This document shows positions 33,995 to 41,578 of a stretch of DNA of 64,000 nucleotides, one piece after another. The notes under the pieces were generated by a model. The model was not told the DNA's origin. It ran no database searches and was given only the letters and a program-made list of their open reading frames with translations. Position numbers and translations under genes: made by a program. Position 1 is the stretch's first letter, and each line of letters opens with the position of its first letter. Origin of the DNA: Microlunatus sagamiharensis (lineage in GTDB: Bacteria; Actinomycetota; Actinomycetes; Propionibacteriales; Propionibacteriaceae); NCBI RefSeq assembly GCF_900105785.1, contig NZ_LT629799.1, forward strand, positions 2,232,001 to 2,296,000, read 5' to 3'.

Positions 33995-34420
33995 GTGGAT
34001 GCCGTCGACCGAGCCGTCGCGGACGCCGCCGCAGGCCGGACGCAGCTTGCCCGGCGTCGTCTGCAGGGCTACCTGGTCGACCGCAGCGACGACCTGGACG
34101 CCCGGGCGCTGCTGGCCGGGCTCTACCGGGCCGACGGCCACCGCGACGAGGCCGGGCGCTGGGGCTGGTTCGGGGCGGCCGACCCCGAGGAGGTCGCGGC
34201 GTACGAGCACCAGTGCGCGCACCGGATGACACCGTCCTGGACCGCCACCTCGATCCTGCGCGGGCTCAGGTGGCGGGCGCCCCTCGAGGACGCCCCGCCG
34301 CACGTCCGCGAGGCGCTGCAGGACCTCGCTCGCCGGTCGGCCGAGGAGAGCGCACGATGGGAGCGTGCGGCGCACCCCCTCCGGACGGTCCTCGAACGGC
34401 TCCGCCGCTGGTGGCGCTGA
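33995..34420 (+). CDS. DUF6584-like hypothetical protein
   Basis: A 141-residue soluble protein. Its helical N-terminal half AAGRTQLARRRLQGYLVDRSDDLDARALLAGLYRADGHRDEAGRWGWFG looks like a TPR-type repeat pair and matches the actinobacterial DUF6584 pattern. The C-terminal half is Arg/Trp-rich. Function is unknown. GTG start. It lies between two copies of the hairpin repeat, together with the next small gene. Confidence 0.7.
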   Translation: MDAVDRAVADAAAGRTQLARRRLQGYLVDRSDDLDARALLAGLYRADGHRDEAGRWGWFGAADPEEVAAYEHQCAHRMTPSWTATSILRGLRWRAPLEDAPPHVREALQDLARRSAEESARWERAAHPLRTVLERLRRWWR

Positions 34421-34448
34421 ACCGTCGGCGCCGGCGATCGCGGAGGCG

Positions 34449-34712
34449 ATGTTCGCGGAGGTCGTGGCCGACGGGCAGAGCGCTCGTACGGTGGCCGACG
34501 AGGCAGTCGCGGCCGAGGTGCGCGAGGCACTGCGCACGCGCGCCCGGGAGGCGGGTGTAAGACTCCGGACGGCCCGGATGGACGACCTCGTCGTGGTGGC
34601 GCGGCTCGACGCCGCGATCTGGACGGACGACACCGCCACGATGCGCGCCAAGCTCACGCCACCCGAACCCCGTGAACCGGACGCTGCCGGACCCACCTCC
34701 GCCGAGGGGTAG
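34449..34712 (+). CDS. Small hypothetical protein ending in a repeat element
   Basis: An 87-residue protein not assigned to a family. It is mostly helical: AEVVADGQSARTVADEAVAAEVREALRTRAREAGVRL, then MDDLVVVARLDAAIWTDDTATMRAKLTPP. I chose the ATG at 34449; a GTG at 34365 would overlap the previous gene by 56 bases. Its last residues (TSAEG) and TAG stop lie in the left arm of hairpin-repeat copy 3, just as the MBL-fold gene ends in copy 2. Confidence 0.55.
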   Translation: MFAEVVADGQSARTVADEAVAAEVREALRTRAREAGVRLRTARMDDLVVVARLDAAIWTDDTATMRAKLTPPEPREPDAAGPTSAEG

Positions 34713-34766
34713 GTTGCGGCGCGCGTCGCGGGCTGATCGGCGCGGCAACCTACCGTTCGGCGGAGG
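34696..34766. repeat. Dispersed hairpin repeat, copy 3
   Basis: The 22-base arm at 34696-34717, containing CCGCCGAGGGGTAGGTTGC, pairs with 34745-34766 with two mismatches. The TAG in the left arm at 34710-34712 is the stop codon of the preceding gene. Confidence 0.8.
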
Positions 34767-34827
34767 CTGCGCGCAGCGCGCCGGGACCGTCGGAGGGACC
34801 TCGTACGCTCTGGCGCGTGATCGGACG

Positions 34828-35169
34828 ATGAGCAAGGTCGACGCCCAGCGGGCGATGCGCGAAGCGAAGTACGCCCGGCTGCGGGCCAGCGGCCCGACGC
34901 GCCGCGAGGCGGCGGCGCAGGCGGCGCCCCAGCCGACGGAGCCCGCGGAGGCGCTGGTCGAGGGAGTGCCCGCGGCGACCCCTGCGCCGAAGCCGAAGAA
35001 GGCACGCGCCAAGAAGGCCGAGCCCCCCGCCCCGCCCGCCGGGGCCGAGGACGCCCTCCTCCCGGTCGAGGCGCCGGCGGCGAGCGGGCTGTGCGGCCAC
35101 AAGTCCATGAACGGCCGCGCGTGCACCCGCGAGGCCGGCCACGCCGAGAAGAGCCACCGCTACGGCTGA
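34828..35169 (+). CDS. Small protein with a C-terminal CGH...CTREAGH metal-site-like motif
   Basis: A 113-residue protein of unknown function. The N-terminus SKVDAQRAMREAKYARLRAS is helical. The middle (about 30-80) is a low-complexity Ala/Pro/Lys linker. The C-terminus has the compact motif CGHKSMNGRACTREAGHAEKSHRYG, whose Cys-x-His and Cys-x5-His spacing could form a zinc knuckle; similar tails occur in actinobacterial small proteins. The ATG was chosen because the in-frame upstream extension runs through hairpin-repeat copy 3. Confidence 0.65.
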   Translation: MSKVDAQRAMREAKYARLRASGPTRREAAAQAAPQPTEPAEALVEGVPAATPAPKPKKARAKKAEPPAPPAGAEDALLPVEAPAASGLCGHKSMNGRACTREAGHAEKSHRYG

Positions 35170-35202
35170 CCCGGCCGGCCCTCGGCGGACGGACCCGGGC
35201 GC

Positions 35203-36357
35203 CTAGGAAGCGGGCTCCGCGTCGAGGAGCGCCGACCGCAGGTCCCGGAGCGCGGAAACCCGCGCACCCAGGAGTGGTGCGGCGCCTCCGAGGCGCGCGA
35301 CCCGCAGCGGGGTCGGGGCGACGAGGAGTTCCTCCGTCCGGGCGGCGAGCCGGTCGGTGAACCCCGGTGCCGCGGCCCAGGGCCCCCCGACGACGAGCGC
35401 CGCCGGGTTGAGCAGCGTCGCGACCGTCGCCAGCACGCCGGCGACGGCCTCGACGACGACGTCGCGCCGCCGCACGTCCTGCGAACCCTCACCCGTCAGC
35501 GCCCGGATCACCGCGTCGACCGCGATGGTGTCCGAGCCCGACCGCAGCAGGCCGAGCTCGCCGAAGCAGCCGACCAGCGACGTGGCCCGCCCGTCCGGCC
35601 CGCGTGTGAGGACGTGCGCCGGCTCGCCCGCCAGCCCCGTGTGTCCGCGGACCAGCGCGCCGCCCTGGACGAGCGCACCACCGAGCCCGTGCCCGAGGTG
35701 GAGGTAGGCGAAGTCGTCGACCCCCGTGGCCACGCCGGCGTCGTGCTCCGCGAGCGCGGCCCAGTTCACGTCGTTGTCGATCGCGAGCCCGACGCCGACG
35801 AGCGGCTCGAGGAGCGGGCGCGCGTCCAGCTCGTCGACGAGGAAGGGCGAGTGCGGCAGGTGCACGAGCCGACCGGTCGTCCGGTCGACCGGCCCGGCGA
35901 GCGAGAGCGCGCCGGCGCGGACAGGCCCCGGCAGGTCGGTGGTCGCGTCCCGGACGAGGTCGACGAGCGATGCCGCGAGCTCGGCCGCCCGGACGGGGCT
36001 CGGGGTAATGCGCTCGACCCTCCGCAGCACGGTCCCCCGCAGGTCGAGCACCTCGGCGACGAGCCCGTCGGGACCGCCCTCCAGCGCGAGCGCGACGCCG
36101 AGGTCCGTCCGCAGCCGGTAGTGCACGCCGGCCGGTCCTCGCCGGCCGGACGGTGCCGCGCCCGCCTCGACCAGGACGCCCTCGCGCTCCAGGCGGCGTA
36201 CGGCCTCGGAGACCGTCGGCTTGGAGATGCCCGTGGCCGCCGCGACCTCGGCCCGCGTCATCGCCTCCGTCGCGAGCAGCTGGTCGACGACGTGGCGGTC
36301 GGTGATCCGCCGGAGCAGGGCGAGGGAGGCCCGCGGCGCACCGGGGACGTCGGTCAT
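35203..36357 (-). CDS. ROK-family transcriptional regulator
   Basis: A 384-residue repressor-type ROK protein: an N-terminal winged helix (MTRAEVAAATGISKPTVSEAVRRLEREGVLVE, about 32-63) fused to a sugar-kinase-like fold. IDNDVNWAALAEHD and LHLGHGLGGALVQGGALVRGHTGLAGEPAHVL are ROK signatures; the usual Cys-rich zinc motif is not evident (only C264 region VGCFGELG). It is divergent from the DUF1479 gene, with two matching palindromes between them, and should regulate that gene in response to a sugar. Confidence 0.88.
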   Translation of the reverse strand: MTDVPGAPRASLALLRRITDRHVVDQLLATEAMTRAEVAAATGISKPTVSEAVRRLEREGVLVEAGAAPSGRRGPAGVHYRLRTDLGVALALEGGPDGLVAEVLDLRGTVLRRVERITPSPVRAAELAASLVDLVRDATTDLPGPVRAGALSLAGPVDRTTGRLVHLPHSPFLVDELDARPLLEPLVGVGLAIDNDVNWAALAEHDAGVATGVDDFAYLHLGHGLGGALVQGGALVRGHTGLAGEPAHVLTRGPDGRATSLVGCFGELGLLRSGSDTIAVDAVIRALTGEGSQDVRRRDVVVEAVAGVLATVATLLNPAALVVGGPWAAAPGFTDRLAARTEELLVAPTPLRVARLGGAAPLLGARVSALRDLRSALLDAEPAS

Positions 36358-36410
36358 CGGCCACCTCTCGTCGGGGTCCTCGGGCTCCGGGCACGGGCAC
36401 CGGGTCGATC

Positions 36411-36427
36411 AGTAAGGAGTCCTTGCA
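36411..36427. promoter_or_regulatory. ROK-operator candidate 1
   Basis: AGTAAGGAGTCCTTGCA centres on AAGGA-G-TCCTT and shares AGTnAnGAGTCCT with candidate 2. It overlaps the -35 of the plus-strand promoter, a position expected for repression. Confidence 0.55.
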
Positions 36428-36452
36428 CTTTAGCCGTGCGGTCCCCTACAGT
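36423..36452 (+). promoter_or_regulatory. Sigma-70-type promoter of the DUF1479 gene
   Basis: TTGCAC (36423-36428) and TACAGT (36447-36452) are separated by 18 bases, a good vegetative promoter for an actinobacterium. Transcription would begin near 36460, about 47 bases before the ATG. Confidence 0.6.
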
Positions 36453-36466
36453 TCCAGCACGGGTTC

Positions 36467-36483
36467 AGTTAAGAGTCCTGACT
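36467..36483. promoter_or_regulatory. ROK-operator candidate 2
   Basis: AGTTAAGAGTCCTGACT is an imperfect palindrome with the same core as candidate 1, 56 bases away centre to centre. It falls just downstream of the predicted transcription start. Confidence 0.55.
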
Positions 36484-36506
36484 ATCTCACCGCGGAGGTC
36501 ATCAGC

Positions 36507-37817
36507 ATGTCCACGAGCACCGCCCCCTCGACGCCGGTCAGCCCGCTGACCGGGCTCCCGCACTGGGAGACGATCCCCGACGACATCCCCGCCGCGACGG
36601 CCGAGATCAAGGCCGCGATCCGGGCGCGGATCGAGGCCTCGGGCCGTACGGTCGCCCAGGTCGTGGAGGAGGTCGAGGCCTTCCTCGAGGGCGAGATCGC
36701 CGACATCGAGGCCGCCCGTGAGCGCGGTGAGAGCGTCTGGCCGGTCATCGACTACGCCGACATCGAGGCGGGCACCGTCAGCGACGAGCAGCTGGCGCTG
36801 CTGAAGCGCCGCGGCTGCGCCGTCGTGCGCGGCCACTTCGACCGCGCCGAGGCCGAGGGCTGGGACGCCGACGTCGTCGACTACGTCGAGTCCAACCGCT
36901 TCTTCGAGACCTACGCCGGCCCGGCCGACGACTTCTTCGGCACCCTCGGCAGCGAGATGAGCAAGCCCGAGATCTACCCCGTCTACTGGTCGAAGGCCCA
37001 GGTGGAGGCCCGCCAGCACCCGCGGATGGCGACGGTCCAGGCGTTCCTGAACAGCCGCTGGACGCACGAGAGCGAAGGCCGTCGCTGGTTCGACCCGGAG
37101 GTCGACACCCTCTACCCCGACCGCATCCGCCGCCGCCCGCCCGGCGCGACCTCGGGCGGCCTCGGCACCCACCTCGACCCCGGCACGCTCGACCTGTGGA
37201 TGACCGAGGGCTACCAGCAGCACTTCCGGCACCTCTTCGCCGGCGACGTGGCGGCGTACGACCCGTGGGACGCGGCCTACCGCACCGAGGCCGCGCAGTA
37301 CCCCGGTTCGACGATGTGCTCGGCCTTCCGCACCTTCCAGGGCTGGACCGCGCTGAGCGAGATGCGCCGTGACCAGGGCGTCCTGCACACCGTGCCGATC
37401 CCGAAGGCGATGGCGTACCTGATGCTCCGCCCGCTGCTCGACGACGTCGACGAGGGCGAGATGTGCGGCGTCCAGCCGAACCGCACCTTCCCCGTCAACG
37501 AGCGCTACCACGCGATCCTGACGCGCGCGCTGTCCGGCATCCCCGACGTCGCGCCCGGCGACTCGGTCTGGTGGCACTGCGACATGATCCACGCGGTCGC
37601 GCCGGTCACCGACCAGCAGGGCTGGGGCAACGTCATCTACATCCCGGCCGCCCCGCGCTGCACCAAGAACGAGGCGTACGCGGCCTCGGTGCGCGAGTCG
37701 TTCCTGTCGGGCCGGAGCCCCTCGGACTTCCCCGAGGAGGACTACGAGGCCTCCTGGTCCAACCGCTTCGGCCCCGACCAGCTCAACGACATCGGGCGCC
37801 GGGGCCTCGGGCTCTAG
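36507..37817 (+). CDS. DUF1479 (YbiU-like) putative non-heme oxygenase
   Basis: A 436-residue protein of the DUF1479 family, related in fold to Fe(II)/2-oxoglutarate dioxygenases. GTHLDPGTLDLWM (HxD) and WWHCDMIHAVAPV (distal His) look like the facial triad; WGNVIYIPAAPRCTKNEAYA follows. The enzyme activity is not established for the family. The start is the ATG with CGGAGG 9 bases upstream. It has its own promoter and ROK operators, so it is probably induced by a carbohydrate. Confidence 0.85.
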   Translation: MSTSTAPSTPVSPLTGLPHWETIPDDIPAATAEIKAAIRARIEASGRTVAQVVEEVEAFLEGEIADIEAARERGESVWPVIDYADIEAGTVSDEQLALLKRRGCAVVRGHFDRAEAEGWDADVVDYVESNRFFETYAGPADDFFGTLGSEMSKPEIYPVYWSKAQVEARQHPRMATVQAFLNSRWTHESEGRRWFDPEVDTLYPDRIRRRPPGATSGGLGTHLDPGTLDLWMTEGYQQHFRHLFAGDVAAYDPWDAAYRTEAAQYPGSTMCSAFRTFQGWTALSEMRRDQGVLHTVPIPKAMAYLMLRPLLDDVDEGEMCGVQPNRTFPVNERYHAILTRALSGIPDVAPGDSVWWHCDMIHAVAPVTDQQGWGNVIYIPAAPRCTKNEAYAASVRESFLSGRSPSDFPEEDYEASWSNRFGPDQLNDIGRRGLGL

Positions 37818-37873
37818 TCCGTGGCCCTCACGTCCGACGGCGCTGACGCGGCCCGCGCGGAGGTGTCGCGGGG

Positions 37874-38785
37874 TCAGGCAGACGTCGGTGCGGCGAGGTG
37901 CGCGGTCAGCACGTCGCGGACGCTGGTCCACCGCGGGTCGCCGTAGCGGTCGTTGCTCACGTGGGCGAGGCGCGCCTGCCCGCTGAACATGCTGACGAAG
38001 TACTGCATGCCCTGCCACGCGGGGAACGTCTCGTCGGAGTCCTTCGCGAGGCGTCGACCGACCCTGGCCATCGCCGAGAGCGAGTGCGGCGTGCCCGCCC
38101 ACTGGAGCGTGAAGCGGGTGCCGGTCAGCTCGCTCACAAGCGAGGCGATCTGCCGCGCGCTCAGTGAGTCGCCCGCGACCTCGACGACGCGCGGTGCCGC
38201 CGGGTCGAGGGCCACGTGCGCGACCGTACGGGCGGTGTCGTCCTTGGTGGTGAAGTCGAGCACCTGGTCGGCCGAGCCCCAGTAGAGCACCCTGCTCCGG
38301 CGGAACAGGATCAACGGCGCCTGGCCGGTCAGCAGCTCGGTGAACATCCCGTTCAGCACCGAGGTCGCCCGGAGCGGGGCCGCGTCGACGTCCGCGGCGA
38401 ACTCGCGCCGCAGCTCGAAGTTGCGGTTCGTGCCCGGGGTGATCCTGCGGTAGTCGGCGGAGTAGTCCGACGGCACGAAGCGCGGGACCCCCGCGTCGAC
38501 CGCCGCCGCGAGGAGCGCGCGCTGCGCGTCGACGACCACCGACCGGGTGCCGCTGACGGTCGACACCACGACGTCCGTCCCTGACACCGCCGCGGTCAGG
38601 GCGCGGTGGTCACCGTAGTCGGCGGCCACGACCTCGACCCCGTCCTCGCCCGCGAACGCGCCGGCCGCGGCGCCGGACCCAGGACGAGTGAGCACACGGA
38701 CCCGGGTGTCGTGGGTGCGGAGCTCGCGGACGACGCGACGGCCGAGGTCACCGGTCGCGCCGGCGACGAGGATCGAGGTGGTCAT
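37874..38785 (-). CDS. NmrA-like atypical SDR
   Basis: A 303-residue NAD(P)-binding protein. LVAGATGDLGRRVVRELR is the N-terminal cofactor loop; VVSTVSGTRSVVVDAQRALLAAAVDAGVPRFVPSDYSAD is characteristic of the NmrA/isoflavone-reductase-like atypical SDRs, which act as redox sensors or aromatic alcohol reductases. It is convergent with the DUF1479 gene and not coupled to other genes. Confidence 0.83.
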   Translation of the reverse strand: MTTSILVAGATGDLGRRVVRELRTHDTRVRVLTRPGSGAAAGAFAGEDGVEVVAADYGDHRALTAAVSGTDVVVSTVSGTRSVVVDAQRALLAAAVDAGVPRFVPSDYSADYRRITPGTNRNFELRREFAADVDAAPLRATSVLNGMFTELLTGQAPLILFRRSRVLYWGSADQVLDFTTKDDTARTVAHVALDPAAPRVVEVAGDSLSARQIASLVSELTGTRFTLQWAGTPHSLSAMARVGRRLAKDSDETFPAWQGMQYFVSMFSGQARLAHVSNDRYGDPRWTSVRDVLTAHLAAPTSA

Positions 38786-38957
38786 GGCTGCACGTCCTTC
38801 TGGTCCGGGCCCGGTGACCGTCGGTCAGACGGTGCGGCGGCCCGACCGGGTGGTCGATGTCGTTCCGGGTGGTGGGCGGGCAGGCTACCCGCCGCCGCCC
38901 ACGCCCTGGCCACCGCGCGAGCCGAGGTCACCGGTGCACCCGGACCCCGGGGCTCTG

Positions 38958-39033
38958 CTGCAGAAACGAGCGCCAGTTCGCTCCCCGGGCCTCCTCGGGC
39001 CCTCCTGGAGCGAGCTGGCGCTCGTTTCTGCAG
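38958..39033. repeat. Long imperfect hairpin downstream of the flavin-reductase operon
   Basis: CTGCAGAAACGAGCGCCAG (38958-38976) is perfectly complementary to 39015-39033. The stem extends inward by 8 more bases with one mismatch (27 bp in all), and a smaller GC-rich stem fills the centre. It lies 21 bases past the operon's last stop codon and is a likely terminator. A short tandem repeat (GCGCGTCAGA twice) follows at 39040-39060. The rest of the gap, 38786-38957, shows nothing recognisable. Confidence 0.7.
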
Positions 39034-39054
39034 TCGAGCGCGCGTCAGAGCGCG

Positions 39055-39627
39055 TCAGAGCGCGGAACCGTCACCCAGCTGGTGGTACGCCCGGTCGTGG
39101 TAGACGAGCGGCGCCGTGGCTCCGGGCTGCGCGGACTCGAGCACGCGCACCAGCACGAGGTAGCTGGAGCCGGCCGGGATGCGCTGGACGACCTCGCCCC
39201 GCACCCAGGCGGGAGCGTCGTCGAGGACGGGCTCCCCGGTCTCGAGCCGGTGCCAGCCCACGCCGGCGAACCGGTCGACCCCGCGGGTGGCGAAGCGGGC
39301 CGAGACGTCGACCTGCTCGGCGCCGAGGAAGTTCACGGTCAGCGTCGTGGCCTCCGACAGCGTCGGCCAGGCCGACGACGTGCCCGCGATGGAGAACGCG
39401 AGCAGCGGCGGCTCGGCGGACACCGAGATCACCGAGGTGGCGGTGAAGCCGACCGGGCGCTCGCCGTCGGCGAGGGCCACGATGGCCACGCCGGCCGGGT
39501 GGCGGCGGAAGATCGCCTTGAAGGTGTCGGCCGCGACGGGCGCGGGCACGTCGGCGACGGGCGCCGGGGCGACCTCGGTCAGCGGGGTCGTCGGCAGGCC
39601 GTGGCGGGTGCCGGGGTCGGCGGTCAT
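39055..39627 (-). CDS. Flavin reductase family protein
   Basis: A 190-residue flavin reductase-like, FMN-binding split-barrel protein. FKAIFRRHPAGVAIVALADGERPVGFTATSVISVSAEPPLLAFSIAGTSS is the conserved FMN-binding core; NFLGAEQVDVSARFAT follows. Such proteins provide FMNH2 to two-component monooxygenases. It is the last gene of the SAM-riboswitch operon, overlapping the FMN-reductase gene by ATGA, so it probably serves the two luciferase-like monooxygenases upstream. Confidence 0.9.
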   Translation of the reverse strand: MTADPGTRHGLPTTPLTEVAPAPVADVPAPVAADTFKAIFRRHPAGVAIVALADGERPVGFTATSVISVSAEPPLLAFSIAGTSSAWPTLSEATTLTVNFLGAEQVDVSARFATRGVDRFAGVGWHRLETGEPVLDDAPAWVRGEVVQRIPAGSSYLVLVRVLESAQPGATAPLVYHDRAYHQLGDGSAL

Positions 39628-40187
39628 GAGGTCCTCTTCTCAGGCGTCGCGGTCCCGAGCAGCGCAGCGACGAGCGGCCCGGCCTCGTCGGCCCACCGGG
39701 CCGCGAGGTCGTCGAGGTCACCGAGCTGGGACTCGGTGACGGCAAAGGGTCGGGTGGGCGCGAGCGCGCCCAGCTCGACCAGGAGCGGGCGGAGCAGGTG
39801 CTCGGCCACGAAGGCGTGGGCCGGGCTGGCGGAGACGGTGACGGGCACGACCAGCGTGCCCTTCAACCCGCCGCCGGGGTAGCGGTCGACGAAGGCCTTG
39901 AGCAGGCCGGTGTAGCTGGCCTTGTAGACCGGCGTGGCCACCACGACCACGGCGGCCCCGGCCACGGTCGCGGCGGCCCGGTCGGCGTCGGGCGCCTCGG
40001 GGGCGAAGAGCTGCTGCGCGACGTCGGCGAGCTCGACCTCGGTGACCGGACCGGACAGCCCGGCCCGCGCCGCGACCTGCTCGGCCAGCGTGCGCGCGAC
40101 GAGCAGCGTCCGCGAACCGCGCCGCGGGTTGCTCGACAGCGCGACGACCTCCGTACGGGGCTGCGGGCCCACGGTCTCGGTGCTCAC
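39624..40187 (-). CDS. NADPH-dependent FMN reductase, SsuE/MsuE-like
   Basis: A 187-residue flavodoxin-fold reductase. VVALSSNPRRGSRTLLVARTLAEQVA and VVVATPVYKASYTGLLKAFVDRYP are the FMN phosphate-binding and family signature regions of SsuE-type enzymes that reduce FMN for sulfonate monooxygenases. The GTG start overlaps the upstream monooxygenase stop. A second, unrelated flavin reductase follows, so the operon encodes two reductases for two monooxygenases. Confidence 0.9.
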   Translation of the reverse strand: MSTETVGPQPRTEVVALSSNPRRGSRTLLVARTLAEQVAARAGLSGPVTEVELADVAQQLFAPEAPDADRAAATVAGAAVVVVATPVYKASYTGLLKAFVDRYPGGGLKGTLVVPVTVSASPAHAFVAEHLLRPLLVELGALAPTRPFAVTESQLGDLDDLAARWADEAGPLVAALLGTATPEKRTS

Positions 40188-41578
40188 GCGTCCACCCTCG
40201 CCGTCATGGCCGAGGGCACCGGGAGCGGGTCCAGCCCGAGGTGGTCGCGCAGCGTGGTCCCTTCGTACGCGGTGCGGAAGGACCCGCGCTCCTGCAGCAG
40301 CGGCACGACCTCGTCGACGAAGCGGTCGAGCCCGCCCGGGGTGACGTGCGGGACGAGGATGAACCCGTCGCAGACGTCCTCCTGCACGAAGTGGTCGATC
40401 TGGTCGGCGATGGTCCGCGCCGAGCCGACGAAGTTCTGCCGGTTCGTCGTCTCGACGATCAGCTCGCGCAGCGAGAGGTGCTCGGCCTCGGCCTGGGCGC
40501 GCCACTCGCGCGCGGTCGAGACCGGGTCCTTGTGCATGCGCACGCTGGCGCGTCCCTTGCTGATGAGCTCGTCGCTCACCACGGGGTCGAAGGACGGCGG
40601 CGGGCCGTCGGGGTCGAACCCCGACAGGTCGGTGTTCCACAGCTGCTCGGCGAGCTTGATCGCCGTCGCCGGGCTGACCTGCTGGAAGCGCACCTCACGG
40701 GCCAGCTCCTCGGCCTCGGCGTCGGTATCGCCGAGCGCGAAGGTCGACGCCGGCAGCACGACCAGCTGGTCGGGCCGGCGCCCGTACTTCTCGAGCCGCC
40801 CCTTCACGTCGGAGTAGAACGCGCGCCCGGCGTCGTACGTGCCGTGGCGGGTGAAGATCGCGTTGGCAGTGGCCGCCGCGAACTCGCGCCCCTCCTCGGA
40901 GTCGCCGGCCTGGAAGATCACCGGGCGGCCCTGCGGGCTGCGCGGCGTGCTGAAGGCGCCGGCGATGTCGAAGTGCTGGTCGTGGTGGGCGAACGTGCCG
41001 ACCTCGGGCCGGAGGAGGAACTCCCCCGTCTCGGCGTCCGCGACGATCTCGTCGCCGCGCCAGGAGTCGAACAGCTCGAACGCGGTGTCGAGGAAGTGCT
41101 GCGCGCGGGAGTAGCGCTCGTCCTGCGGCAGGAAGCCGCCGCGGCGGAAGTTCTCGCCGGTGAAGGCGTCCCACGACGTGACGACGTTCCACGCCGCACG
41201 CCCGGCCGACAGGTGGTCGAGCGTCGCGAACTGGCGCGCGACCTCGTACGGCTCGTTGAACGTCGAGTTGATCGTCCCCGCGAGGCCGAGCCGCTCGGTC
41301 ACCGCGGCGAGCGCCGCCAGCACCGTGAAGGTGTCCGGCCGGCCGACGACGTCGAGGTCGTAGATCTGGCCGCCCTGCTCGCGCAGGCGCAGACCCTCGG
41401 CGAGGAAGAAGAAGTCGAACAGCCCGCGCTCGGCCGCCTGCGCCAGGTGGCGGAACGACGAGAAGTCGATGTGGCTGCCCGCGGCCGGGTCGCTCCAGAC
41501 GGTCGTGTTGTTGACGCCCGGGAAGTGGGCGGCGAGGTGGACCTGCTTGCGGGGCCTGCCCGCGGTGCTGCCGGCCAT
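40184..41578 (-). CDS. LLM-class flavin monooxygenase, NtaA/SnaA/DszA family
   Basis: A 464-residue FMNH2-dependent monooxygenase. HLAAHFPGVNNTTVWSDP, FFFLAEGLRLR, GTINSTFNEPYEVARQFATLDHLSAGRAAWNVVTSWDAFTGENFRRGG and VIFQAGDSEEGREFAA are diagnostic of the NtaA/DszA branch, which oxidises nitrilotriacetate, sulfones or S-substituted cysteines (YxeK/YtnJ type). In a SAM-controlled operon the sulfur substrates are most likely. It is coupled to both neighbours by 1- to 4-base overlaps. Confidence 0.9.
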   Translation of the reverse strand: MAGSTAGRPRKQVHLAAHFPGVNNTTVWSDPAAGSHIDFSSFRHLAQAAERGLFDFFFLAEGLRLREQGGQIYDLDVVGRPDTFTVLAALAAVTERLGLAGTINSTFNEPYEVARQFATLDHLSAGRAAWNVVTSWDAFTGENFRRGGFLPQDERYSRAQHFLDTAFELFDSWRGDEIVADAETGEFLLRPEVGTFAHHDQHFDIAGAFSTPRSPQGRPVIFQAGDSEEGREFAAATANAIFTRHGTYDAGRAFYSDVKGRLEKYGRRPDQLVVLPASTFALGDTDAEAEELAREVRFQQVSPATAIKLAEQLWNTDLSGFDPDGPPPSFDPVVSDELISKGRASVRMHKDPVSTAREWRAQAEAEHLSLRELIVETTNRQNFVGSARTIADQIDHFVQEDVCDGFILVPHVTPGGLDRFVDEVVPLLQERGSFRTAYEGTTLRDHLGLDPLPVPSAMTARVDA

